This document shows, in pieces, positions 9,007-16,679 of a stretch of 64,000 bases of DNA. The notes below the pieces were generated by a model. It searched no databases and was not told the origin of the DNA. It worked only from the letters and a program-made list of their open reading frames with translations. The DNA is from Oceanihabitans gracilariae. GTDB taxonomy: Bacteria; Bacteroidota; Bacteroidia; Flavobacteriales; Flavobacteriaceae. The position numbers and the translations under genes are program-made. The stretch spans positions 620,001-684,000 of the forward strand of contig NZ_JBHULM010000011.1 in the NCBI RefSeq assembly GCF_042684485.1, read 5' to 3'. The stretch's first letter is position 1; every line of letters begins with the position of its first letter.

Positions 9007-9014
9007 CAAATATA
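9007..9014 (-). promoter_or_regulatory. -7 promoter element TATATTTG of the T9SS lipoprotein gene
   Basis: An exact TAnnTTTG match on the minus strand, 22 bases before the ATG at 8984. It lies between this gene and the end of dgt, which is transcribed in the same direction, so the large gene has its own promoter. Confidence 0.6.
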
Positions 9015-9041
9015 ATGAAACTACTCTTATAAAAAAAAATC

Positions 9042-10388
9042 TTAAATGTTAAAGCTAAGACCGTTAATTTTTTTATAAACCATGATTGCTTTGCTATCAG
9101 ACAGCAAAGAAACGTAGTTACATAAGCGCAATAATCTTAAGTATAAACTGTCTTCATTTACAATAACACTTTCTGGTAAGCTTTTAACAATAAGCTTATC
9201 ATAATTAGTTGGGTTTTGGTCATAGCTATTATTTACAGCATCGGTATACACTTTAAGTAAAGTATTTAACACTTGATACCCCGAAATTTCTTTATCTATA
9301 ACTTCTGTAGATTGATATACATTATCTACACTAATTTTAATGATATCATTTATTTGTGCTTCGTATTTACTTTTATCTAGTAAAGCCATTTGAAACTCGT
9401 CTTTTAAAATAGCTTCTTCATTCGCTATAAAAATATCAACAGCTTCATTAATAAGTGTATTAATTGCCAATGCTCTTAAATAACTTACACGATCTTGTGT
9501 ATTACTTAATTGGTTGTATTTTTTAGTATTTATGGTTTCTTTAACCAGATTAATTAAATACTCTAAAGCATATTCTTCTTGAATTAACCCTAGATTTATT
9601 CCGTCTTCAAAATCTATAATAGTATAACAAATATCATCTGCTGCTTCTACAAGAAAAGCTAAAGGATGACGTGAAAAACTAACATCTGTATCACTTCTAC
9701 TTATTAAGCCTAATTCATTTGCAACATCTAAAAACGCTTCTTTTTCACTTTGAAAAAAACCATACTTTTTATCTGCAATATGTTTGCTTGGTTTTTTAGG
9801 TAATGACTCTTTTGGGTATTTCATAAAAGCACCAAGGGTTGCATAACTTAAACGCAAACCTCCTTGACGTCCTTCTCTATTTTCTGTTACTATTTTAAAA
9901 CCATTTGCATTTCCTTCAAAATCACACAGATCTTGATATTCTTTTGCAGAAAGTTGGTCTTTATACTTTTTTCCTTCTCCTGTTTTAAAGAATTCACCAA
10001 TAGCCTTTTCACCCGAATGCCCAAAAGGAGGATTACCAATATCATGAGCTAGTGCAGCAGAAGCCACAATAGCACCAAAATCATTGGCTTGGTAGCCATG
10101 AATACTTTGAAGGTGCGGATATTTTTCTAATAACCTCAGCCCTACTTTTCTTCCTAAAGACCTTGCTACTACACTAACCTCTAAACTATGGGTTAAACGT
10201 GTATGCACAAAATCGGTTTGAGATAGTGGTATTACCTGCGTTTTATCTTGAAGACTTCTAAATTCTGCTGAAAATATTACACGATCATAATCCACTTCAA
10301 ATCCTAAACGTGTTTCGTCTTGTTCTTTTCTTAACCTTTTATTGGTATCGCCAAAGCGTTTTAAAGAGAGTAGTTTTTCCCAGTTCAT
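9042..10388 (-). CDS. dgt: Deoxyguanosinetriphosphate triphosphohydrolase-like HD protein (dGTPase)
   Basis: This 448-residue cytoplasmic enzyme of the dNTPase/SAMHD1-like HD superfamily hydrolyses dGTP (or dNTPs) to nucleoside and tripolyphosphate and so helps balance precursor pools. The N-terminal signature EVDYDRVIFSAEFRSLQDKTQV is typical. The metal site is seen as THSLEVSVVARS (first His) and AALAHDIGNPPFGHSGE (HD pair plus downstream His). The DDICYTIIDFEDGI segment supplies the last Asp. Its length is that of the type 1 subfamily. It starts with MNWEKLLSLKRFGD, typical of Bacteroidota members. It is divergent from the TonB receptor gene. Substrate range (dGTP only versus all dNTPs) cannot be read from sequence. 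Confidence 0.92.
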   Translation of the reverse strand: MNWEKLLSLKRFGDTNKRLRKEQDETRLGFEVDYDRVIFSAEFRSLQDKTQVIPLSQTDFVHTRLTHSLEVSVVARSLGRKVGLRLLEKYPHLQSIHGYQANDFGAIVASAALAHDIGNPPFGHSGEKAIGEFFKTGEGKKYKDQLSAKEYQDLCDFEGNANGFKIVTENREGRQGGLRLSYATLGAFMKYPKESLPKKPSKHIADKKYGFFQSEKEAFLDVANELGLISRSDTDVSFSRHPLAFLVEAADDICYTIIDFEDGINLGLIQEEYALEYLINLVKETINTKKYNQLSNTQDRVSYLRALAINTLINEAVDIFIANEEAILKDEFQMALLDKSKYEAQINDIIKISVDNVYQSTEVIDKEISGYQVLNTLLKVYTDAVNNSYDQNPTNYDKLIVKSLPESVIVNEDSLYLRLLRLCNYVSLLSDSKAIMVYKKINGLSFNI

Positions 10389-10469
10389 CTTATGTATTTA
10401 ATAATTTGCAAGATAGTATTTTTGAATGTTAAGAAATTATTTCCAAATAAAAATAATAAGCAAATCTCA

Positions 10470-10546
10470 TAACATTAAGCTAACCGTTTTATTACGCTTG
10501 TTTAACCTGCGCTTAACAGCAACTTTACATAGTTGGGGTTTCTTTG
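10470..10546 (+). promoter_or_regulatory. Pho-box-like array: six in-phase 11-bp TAAC/TTAC repeats plus -7 element
   Basis: TAAC or TTAC recurs exactly every 11 bases at 10470, 10481, 10492, 10503, 10514 and 10525. The -7-like TTTCTTTG follows at 10539-10546, its TTTG 18 bases after the start of the last repeat. One repeat per helical turn in an array abutting the promoter is the architecture of PhoB/PhoP sites (TTAACA in Bacillus, CTTAACCT in cyanobacteria). The downstream TonB receptor is probably controlled by a PhoB-type activator; this is inferred. Confidence 0.65.
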
Positions 10547-10568
10547 CCACGAGAAATTAAAACAAGTA

Positions 10569-13382
10569 ATGAGAAATTTTTTATTAGCAATAACACTACT
10601 TACTTCTTTAGTAAGCTTTGCACAATCTTCAGGTTCATTAGTAGGTAAACTACTAGATAAGGAGTATAACAACGAACCACTTCCGTTTGCAAACGTAATT
10701 ATTAAAGGTACATCTTCTGGAACTACTTCTGATATGGATGGACTTTACGCTTTAAACGATTTAGCTCCTGGAAGCTACACTATAGTATATAGTTTTGTTG
10801 GGTACGAAACACAAGAAATACTTGTTGAAATTTTAGCCAATAAAGTTACCGAAGTAGATGTAACTATGGGAGCAAGTGCTGCTTCTTTAGACGAAGTAGT
10901 AATTACCACTACTACAAAAAGAGAAAGCGAAACTGCTTTATTACTAGAGCAGAAAAAAGCAGTAGAAATTAAACAAAGTATTGGTGCCGAAGAACTTTCT
11001 AGAAAAGGAGTTAGCGATGCAGCAGGAGCTGTTGCTAAAATTTCTGGAGTTTCAAAACAAGAAGGTTCTAGTAATGTTTACGTTCGTGGTTTAGGAGACA
11101 GATACTTAAACACAACTATGAACGGCTTATCGCTTCCTTCTAATGATGTTAACAAAAAGAATATTGACTTAAACCTGTTTTCATCCGATGTAATTGAAAA
11201 CGTTTCTATCAGTAAAGCTTATTCTTCAAAATACTACGGAGATTTTTCTGCTGGTAATGTAGATATTAGCTCTAAAGACTATAAAGGAAATGGATTTTTT
11301 GATGCTTTTGTAAGCACTGGTTTTAATACCAATGCTATAGACAAAAACTTTGTAAGAAGCGAAGGTACTGGTTATTTTGGATACTACGGAAGATACGACC
11401 ACAACCCTTTTGCTGTTGTTTTATCGCATGGTATAGATCCTGAAAATGCTGGTACACCAATGAATATTGGTTATGGTGCTTCTGCAGGAAAGTCTTTTGA
11501 TTTTGACAATGGTTCGCGTTTAAGCCTTTTTGCTACTGCATCTTTTGAAAATGCTTACGAATACAGAAAAGGTTCTGCTGTAGATTACACTTTAACAGAA
11601 AAGAAAGCTTTTATAGATAATGCCGAAGAATATGAATATGGTACAACTACTACAGCAATGGCTGCCGTTAACTATAAAATAGATAGCGATAATAAAATTA
11701 AATTCAATTCTTTATTCATTAACAACTCTTCAGATAAGGTTGGTTATTTTGGTATTGACGGAAAAGGTAGAAGTCGTGACGCTATTTTAAACACAGACGA
11801 AGGTTTTTACCAAATGAATGTGCAGTTTGACCAAACACAAATGTATGTAAACCAATTATTAGGAGAACATACTTCTGGAAAATTTGATATAGATTGGGGA
11901 TTTGGGTATAACTATGTGTTTTCTAAACAACCAGACAGAAAACGTATAAGTGTAGAAAACTACCACTTGGCTTTAGATAACGACATTAATACCAACCCTT
12001 CTTTTTACAGCAATGTGGTTTTTGATAACCAACGTTACTTTCAAAATATTGAAGATGATGAATACAACGGAAGAATCAATTTAGCCTACAACGCTAATGA
12101 CAACCTTAAAATTAATGTTGGTTACAACGGAAGAAGCAAAGAAAGATCTTTTAACAATATACGTTATGGTTATGATATTTTAGATTCTGATTACGCTATA
12201 ACAGATGTAAATAATTTTGACAGTGTATTTACACTAGATAATTTAAACCTTAACGATGGTGATGATGGTATTTACGAGATTCAAGTAATCAATCCTACTC
12301 CAACCCTATCTAATGTAAACAGACCAGGATTATACGAAAACACATATAAAGGAACCCTTAATGTTTACGCAGGTTATGCAGATGCCGAAATTAAATCTGG
12401 TGACAAATGGTTATTTGTTCCTGGTGTACGTTTAGAGTCTTTTGAACAAAAAATAGCGTTTAACGTAATTAACTTAGGGAACTTAGGAGACAGCGAAATC
12501 ACTTCTAAACAAACATTTGTATTACCAACTTTAAATGTAAAATATGCCTTAAATGAAGAATCTAACCTTCGTTTTTCTGCAAGTCAAACCGTTTCTATTC
12601 CAGAATTTAAAGAAGTTGCTCCTTTTGTTTACGAAGACATTTCTACAAGAATTGGTGGTAATCCAGACTTGTTAGAGCAAGGATATTCAAAAATTTTAAA
12701 CATCGATTTAAAATACGAATGGTTCTTTAGTAAAAGCGAAATACTATCTGTTGCAGCTTTCACCAAAGAAATTAAAGATCCTGTAAACTTAGTGGTTGGT
12801 GCAGATGCTACAGGAACACAACGTTACTTTAGAACAGGAGACAAAGCAAATGTATATGGTATAGAGCTAGAAGTGAGAAAAAACCTTATTACAGATAGTG
12901 ATGATAACGCAAAACTATCTGCAGGTATAAACGCTACTTACATGCATACTACACAAGATTTATACAGCAATATTGATGGTGAATTTTACGATGTAAGTTT
13001 TACAGAAAGCGAAGAAGCTTTACAAGGTGCTTCTCCTTTAATTCTTAATGCAGACATTAACTACTCACCAACCTTTGGTAACTACAAGCCAACAGCAAAC
13101 TTAGTATTCTCTTATTTCTCAAATAGAATTGATGCTTTAGGATCTGGACAATTAGGTAATGTAATTGAAAAAGGAGTGCCAACATTAGATTTTATCTGGA
13201 AAAATAAAGTAAAAGAAAACCTAGAAATAAATGTAGGAGTAAAAAATATTTTAAATGCGAATATAGATTACTACAGAGAAACCACTTTAGGAAACATTTC
13301 TGTGAACTCTGCCAATGGTAAAGGAGTTACAGATTACCAAAGAGGAATAGACCTTAGCCTACAACTTAAATATAAATTTTAA
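10569..13382 (+). CDS. TonB-dependent outer-membrane receptor with carboxypeptidase-regulatory N-domain
   Basis: This is a 937-residue outer-membrane barrel that imports a substrate using TonB energy. It has a signal peptide at residues 1-19 (MRNFLLAITLLTSLVSFAQS), a CarboxypepD_reg-like beta domain at about 23-105 (GSLVGKLLDKEY ... GSYTIVYSFVGYETQE), a plug domain with GVSKQEGSSNVYVRGLGDRYLN at about 160-180, then a 22-strand barrel ending in GIDLSLQLKYKF with the terminal aromatic. An upstream in-frame ATG at 10533 lies on the promoter, so I take 10569. It is followed 44 bases later by a beta-helix lipoprotein, forming a receptor/lipoprotein pair. The Pho-like repeats upstream and the porin and PiT genes nearby suggest a phosphate or organophosphate ligand. 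The ligand is not proven. Confidence 0.9.
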   Translation: MRNFLLAITLLTSLVSFAQSSGSLVGKLLDKEYNNEPLPFANVIIKGTSSGTTSDMDGLYALNDLAPGSYTIVYSFVGYETQEILVEILANKVTEVDVTMGASAASLDEVVITTTTKRESETALLLEQKKAVEIKQSIGAEELSRKGVSDAAGAVAKISGVSKQEGSSNVYVRGLGDRYLNTTMNGLSLPSNDVNKKNIDLNLFSSDVIENVSISKAYSSKYYGDFSAGNVDISSKDYKGNGFFDAFVSTGFNTNAIDKNFVRSEGTGYFGYYGRYDHNPFAVVLSHGIDPENAGTPMNIGYGASAGKSFDFDNGSRLSLFATASFENAYEYRKGSAVDYTLTEKKAFIDNAEEYEYGTTTTAMAAVNYKIDSDNKIKFNSLFINNSSDKVGYFGIDGKGRSRDAILNTDEGFYQMNVQFDQTQMYVNQLLGEHTSGKFDIDWGFGYNYVFSKQPDRKRISVENYHLALDNDINTNPSFYSNVVFDNQRYFQNIEDDEYNGRINLAYNANDNLKINVGYNGRSKERSFNNIRYGYDILDSDYAITDVNNFDSVFTLDNLNLNDGDDGIYEIQVINPTPTLSNVNRPGLYENTYKGTLNVYAGYADAEIKSGDKWLFVPGVRLESFEQKIAFNVINLGNLGDSEITSKQTFVLPTLNVKYALNEESNLRFSASQTVSIPEFKEVAPFVYEDISTRIGGNPDLLEQGYSKILNIDLKYEWFFSKSEILSVAAFTKEIKDPVNLVVGADATGTQRYFRTGDKANVYGIELEVRKNLITDSDDNAKLSAGINATYMHTTQDLYSNIDGEFYDVSFTESEEALQGASPLILNADINYSPTFGNYKPTANLVFSYFSNRIDALGSGQLGNVIEKGVPTLDFIWKNKVKENLEINVGVKNILNANIDYYRETTLGNISVNSANGKGVTDYQRGIDLSLQLKYKF

Positions 13383-13426
13383 TCACAACTATAAAATCAA
13401 AAACGAATTTAATTAAACTTAAAACA

Positions 13427-14608
13427 ATGAAAAATAATTTAATTTTAGGACTAGCAATCATAACAATGCTTTTCTCTTGTACTACAGATGATACTTCAGA
13501 TATCGTTATTAATGACAACAGCACAGTAAACAACAATTCTGGAGGTGGTGACACCAATGATGATTGTATTTACCTTTCTGGAACTTATGTAGAAGATTTA
13601 ACTTTAGACGCTAACAACTGTTACAAAGTAAACGGATCTTTAATTATGGCAGAAGGAACTACATTAACCATTCCTGCAGGTATGACATTAGAAGCTTTAG
13701 CTGCTGGAGCAAATGTTTATATTGCTATTTCTCAAGGCGCTCAAATTATTGCTAACGGAACTGCTAGCAACCCAATTGTATTAACTTCTGATGCTGCTGC
13801 ACCAAGTGCTGGAGATTGGGGAGGATTAATTCTTTTAGGAAAAGCACCTATTAACTCTGTAACTGGTACTTCTACTTCTACCTCAGAAATTGCAAGCTTA
13901 CCATTTGGTGGTACAGATGCTGCAGATAACTCTGGATCTTTACGTTATGTACGTGTAGAATATTCTGGTGGTGCTGCAGATGGGCAATCAGAAAACAACG
14001 GATTCTCTTTCTATGGTGTTGGTAACGGAACAACTGTAGAATACATTCAAGCTTTTGAAGGTAAAGATGATGGTATCGAGTTTTTTGGAGGTACAGTAAA
14101 CGCTAGTTTCATTTCTGTTGTTAACGCACAAGATGATTCTATTGACTGGACAGAAGGATACACAGGAACTATAACAAATGCATACGTAAAGCATGGTGCA
14201 GACCACGATAAAGCAATTGAAGCAGATGGTTTTAACACAGACTTTAGTAATGCTGCAGGTTATTTTTCTAAACCAACAGTAACTAACTTAACCATTATAG
14301 GTTTAGGATCTACAACTGGTAATGAAGCAATACGTTTAAGAGCTGGAACGCAAGGAATTTTCAATAACGTTTCTATTGAAGGTTTTGAAGAAGGTTTTGA
14401 TTTAGATGGAGATGCTGGAGACAACCCAACAGGAGCTGGTGTTTTAAGTGGAGATTTAAGTGTTACTGATGTAACTTTTACAGATGTAACTTTAAACATG
14501 AAAAACGATACTGCAGAAACTTTTACAGAAGCAGAATTTATTTCTGGTAATGGTAACGGAACAGGAACAGATTATGCTACTTGGGGAGCATCTTGGACAG
14601 TAGAATAA
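13427..14608 (+). CDS. Surface lipoprotein with parallel beta-helix fold, partner of the TonB receptor
   Basis: This 393-residue exported lipoprotein has the lipobox at MLFSC (Cys 18), followed by an acidic and Ser/Asn-rich linker (TTDDTSD, SGGGDTND), as is usual for surface-exposed lipoproteins of this phylum. The body (about 60-390) is a run of short hydrophobic/Gly-Asn-rich turns (GSLIMAEGTTLTIPAG, GTASNPIVLTSDAA, GDWGGLILLG, RYVRVEYSGG, EGKDDGIEFFGG) that read as a right-handed parallel beta-helix. It sits directly behind the TonB receptor in the same operon and probably acts as its lid or ligand-capture subunit. Homologues are often labelled 'multidrug transporter', which the sequence does not support. 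The ligand is unknown; phosphate starvation control is inferred from the promoter. Confidence 0.75.
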   Translation: MKNNLILGLAIITMLFSCTTDDTSDIVINDNSTVNNNSGGGDTNDDCIYLSGTYVEDLTLDANNCYKVNGSLIMAEGTTLTIPAGMTLEALAAGANVYIAISQGAQIIANGTASNPIVLTSDAAAPSAGDWGGLILLGKAPINSVTGTSTSTSEIASLPFGGTDAADNSGSLRYVRVEYSGGAADGQSENNGFSFYGVGNGTTVEYIQAFEGKDDGIEFFGGTVNASFISVVNAQDDSIDWTEGYTGTITNAYVKHGADHDKAIEADGFNTDFSNAAGYFSKPTVTNLTIIGLGSTTGNEAIRLRAGTQGIFNNVSIEGFEEGFDLDGDAGDNPTGAGVLSGDLSVTDVTFTDVTLNMKNDTAETFTEAEFISGNGNGTGTDYATWGASWTVE

Positions 14609-14632
14609 TACAATAAAAATAGCCCCAAATTA

Positions 14633-14662
14633 AAAAAGCATCCTGTTTAGGATGCTTTTTTT
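14633..14662. terminator. Bidirectional terminator between convergent genes
   Basis: The stem AAAAAGCATCC/GGATGCTTTTT with a short loop has A- and T-runs on both sides. It serves both the lipoprotein gene (+) and the MORN-like gene (-). Confidence 0.85.
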
Positions 14663-14679
14663 TGTTTTCTAAAATGCTA

Positions 14680-15036
14680 TTATTGACGTGAGGCAATAGA
14701 CGTTTTGTTTGTCCACTCACTTACATTTGCAATTGCATTGTTTGTATAATCTACTTCTTTTAAAGTTTTATCATTCCAATAAAACCATTTGCCGACTTTC
14801 TTCCCATTATCATAATTTGCCGAAACTGTTTTGTCGCCTTTGATATCAAAACTCAACCACTCGCCTTGAAGTTTACCATCTGCTGTATAGAATCCTGTTT
14901 GACTCACTACTCCATTGTCATGATAGTACGTTACTTCAATTAAGTTAGTTTTTTCATTAAGTTTTAATGTTCTCTCTTGTGCAAAAGAAACCACTGAAAT
15001 CATTAAAGCTAAAAACAAAATAAATTGCTTCTTCAT
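14680..15036 (-). CDS. Small secreted MORN-like repeat protein
   Basis: This is a 118-residue exported protein. The signal peptide is about residues 1-20 (ending SVVSFAQ). The rest holds two to three MORN-variant strands of the type found in so-called toxin-antitoxin MORN proteins: VTYYHDNGVVSQTGFYTADGK, LQGEWLSFDIKG, SANYDNGKKVGKWFYWNDK. Such proteins are often misannotated as nicotinic acid mononucleotide adenylyltransferase in flavobacteria; I see no nucleotidyltransferase motif here. It lies among phosphate-uptake genes. A perfect -7 element TATATTTG sits at 15065-15072 on its strand, downstream of 11-bp repeats that may act on it. Function unknown. Confidence 0.75.
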   Translation of the reverse strand: MKKQFILFLALMISVVSFAQERTLKLNEKTNLIEVTYYHDNGVVSQTGFYTADGKLQGEWLSFDIKGDKTVSANYDNGKKVGKWFYWNDKTLKEVDYTNNAIANVSEWTNKTSIASRQ

Positions 15037-15064
15037 TATTATGGGTTTTTAATTATTAATACTT

Positions 15065-15072
15065 CAAATATA
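15065..15072 (-). promoter_or_regulatory. -7 promoter element TATATTTG of the MORN-like gene
   Basis: An exact TAnnTTTG match on the minus strand, 28 bases before the ATG. The 11-bp repeat array at 15082-15121 lies immediately upstream of it in this direction. Confidence 0.55.
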
Positions 15073-15081
15073 CACATAAAT

Positions 15082-15138
15082 TAATATTAAAGCAACATTT
15101 ACGTAACATTAAATTAACATTGAGAAGCTATTTGTTTG
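15082..15138 (+). promoter_or_regulatory. Second Pho-box-like array, 11-bp repeats TAATATT/CAACATT/TAACATT/TAACATT
   Basis: Seven-base units recur at exactly 11-base steps from 15082, 15093, 15104 and 15115. On the + strand they read TAAC in the same sense as the arrays before the TonB receptor, porin and PiT genes. TTTG tetramers follow at 15131 and 15135, close to but not exactly at the 18-base spacing seen there. The array may drive a + strand transcript ending at 15341, the minus-strand MORN gene, or both. Confidence 0.5.
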
Positions 15139-15341
15139 TTTTTCAACAAATTAAAGGTTTTAAAAAAGTGAAATTTATTAATAATTACTTAATATTTAGA
15201 TTACGTTAAAATCATCTTTGAAATAGATATTTGCTTGTATTTTAAAGTACAAAATTTAGTATTTCATATAATCTATTAGTTTTTGTCGACTATATTATCA
15301 TGATTTCTAATGGCTGCTTAAGGCCAAAGCAGCCTTTTTTT
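15139..15341 (+). ncRNA. Candidate phosphate-linked small RNA (no ORF, own terminator)
   Basis: A strong + strand terminator at 15312-15341 has no + strand gene before it: the nearest is the MORN gene, which runs the other way. The 170 bases before the terminator are very AT-rich and contain no plausible open frame, but do contain small inverted repeats such as TTGTA...TACAA near 15234-15252. Upstream lies a TAAC 11-bp repeat array oriented toward this region. A transcript of about 200 nt is therefore proposed. The exact 5' end is a guess, and no known RNA family is recognised. Confidence 0.3.
15312..15341 (+). terminator. Orphan Rho-independent terminator
   Basis: The stem GGCTGCTT/AAGCAGCC has a 7-base loop and is followed by seven T. 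On the + strand there is no coding sequence between the start of the MORN gene and this hairpin, so it must end a non-coding transcript or insulate the porin promoter just downstream. Confidence 0.8.
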
Positions 15342-15353
15342 GTTTGTTAAACT

Positions 15354-15397
15354 TAATGATTTAGAAACGTTAAGTTAACATTAATGTTAGTTCTTTG
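15354..15397 (+). promoter_or_regulatory. Pho-box-like promoter of the porin gene
   Basis: Units TAATGAT (15354), AAACGTT (15365) and TAACATT (15376) are spaced by 11 bases. The -7 region ends in TTCTTTG at 15397. Its TTTG lies 18 bases from the last unit, the same geometry and the same TTCTTTGC core as in the TonB receptor promoter. Confidence 0.5.
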
Positions 15398-15424
15398 CAG
15401 TGACAAAAACTAATAAGTAACTTA

Positions 15425-16609
15425 ATGAAAATCAAGTATTTATTAATTGCAATTTTTCTATTTGCAATTAACTCATTACGTGCACAAGAAAATGAAACTC
15501 CAAAATTTGGAAAAGGATTATTTAATCTTGTAGGAAAGGATAGTAGTTACACCATGAAAATTGGAGCCAGAATGCAATTTCTTGCAATTTCCAATTGGGA
15601 AGATGGTGAGGCTAATGAATCTAACTTCTTAGTACGTCGAGCAAGATTAAAGTTTAACGGTTTTGCTTTAACCCCTAAATTAAAATACAAAATAGAACTA
15701 GGTTTATCTAATAGAGATATTTCTGGAGCTTCAGCCTACACTAGCAATGCACCACGATACATTTTAGATGCTGTTGTTATGTGGAACTTTCATGAAAACT
15801 TCGAGCTTTGGTTTGGTCAAACCAAACTACCAGGTAACAGAGAGCGTATTATTTCTTCTGCCAATATGCAACAAGTAGATCGTTCTTTACTTAACAGCGC
15901 TTTTAATATAGATCGTGATGTAGGTATTCAATTAAGACATTACTTTAACCTTACAGACACCTTTATTGTAAAAGAAGTATTTGCTATTTCGCAAGGAGAA
16001 GGAAGAAATGTTACCTCTGGTAATCTAGGAGGTCATCAATACACTGGTCGTATAGAGTTTTTACCTTTTGGAAATTTTTCAAGCAATGGAGACTACAAAG
16101 GAAGCGATTTAAAACGCGAACCAAATCCAAAATTAGCTTTAGCTGTTAGTTACGACTTTAATAACAATGCCGTAAAAACAAAAAGCAATCAAGGAGATTA
16201 TATGATAAATGAAGCTGGCGAGTTTCACGAAACCAACATTTCTACTTTATTTATAGATGCTATGTTTAAATACAAAGGCATTTCTTTTATGGCAGAATAT
16301 GCAGATAGAAATGCAGATGAAGTATTATATATAAATGAAGATGGCAATACAGATGCTGTTCAAATTGGTAGCGCTATTAACCTACAAGCAGGATACCTAT
16401 TTAAAAAAGATTGGGAAGTTTCAGGACGATACACCAATATAGATTGGGATGCTTTAACCGAAAATGCCAACCAAAGTCAATATACCATAGGTGTTTCTAA
16501 ATACATTGTAGGGCATAAATTAAAAGTACAAACAGACATTAGCCACTTAGAAGTAACCCATGGTAACAATGAACTTATGTATAGATTACAATTTGATATT
16601 CATTTTTAA
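15425..16609 (+). CDS. Phosphate-selective porin (OprO/OprP family)
   Basis: This 394-residue outer-membrane porin passively admits phosphate or polyphosphate. A signal peptide is seen at residues 1-21 (ending NSLRAQ). The barrel begins with SYTMKIGARMQFLAISNW and contains the family-typical FLVRRARLKFNGFALTPKLKYKIEL and NFELWFGQTKLPGNRERI segments. It closes with MYRLQFDIHF, ending on an aromatic residue. Its size is close to the 400-residue norm. It lies 70 bases upstream of the PiT-type inner-membrane phosphate transporter, and both have 11-bp repeat promoters, so outer- and inner-membrane steps are paired. Family membership is firm; phosphate specificity rests on the family and its neighbour. 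Confidence 0.88.
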   Translation: MKIKYLLIAIFLFAINSLRAQENETPKFGKGLFNLVGKDSSYTMKIGARMQFLAISNWEDGEANESNFLVRRARLKFNGFALTPKLKYKIELGLSNRDISGASAYTSNAPRYILDAVVMWNFHENFELWFGQTKLPGNRERIISSANMQQVDRSLLNSAFNIDRDVGIQLRHYFNLTDTFIVKEVFAISQGEGRNVTSGNLGGHQYTGRIEFLPFGNFSSNGDYKGSDLKREPNPKLALAVSYDFNNNAVKTKSNQGDYMINEAGEFHETNISTLFIDAMFKYKGISFMAEYADRNADEVLYINEDGNTDAVQIGSAINLQAGYLFKKDWEVSGRYTNIDWDALTENANQSQYTIGVSKYIVGHKLKVQTDISHLEVTHGNNELMYRLQFDIHF

Positions 16610-16614
16610 AAACA

Positions 16615-16658
16615 TAACAATTACGTAACATAATAATCAAGAACACTAAAGATATTTG
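16615..16658 (+). promoter_or_regulatory. Pho-box-like promoter of the PiT transporter gene
   Basis: TAACAAT (16615) and TAACATA (16626) are 11 bases apart, with a degenerate third unit in phase at 16637. GATATTTG at 16651-16658 resembles the -7 element, its TTTG again 18 bases after the last phased position. The gene may therefore be induced separately from the porin. Confidence 0.5.
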
Positions 16659-16679
16659 CAAACATTTTTAAATTAAATT

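Noticed and set aside
10533..10568. Upstream ATG that would add 12 residues to the TonB receptor
   Set aside because: It falls on the promoter region and would spoil an otherwise perfect signal peptide beginning MRNFLLAITLL.
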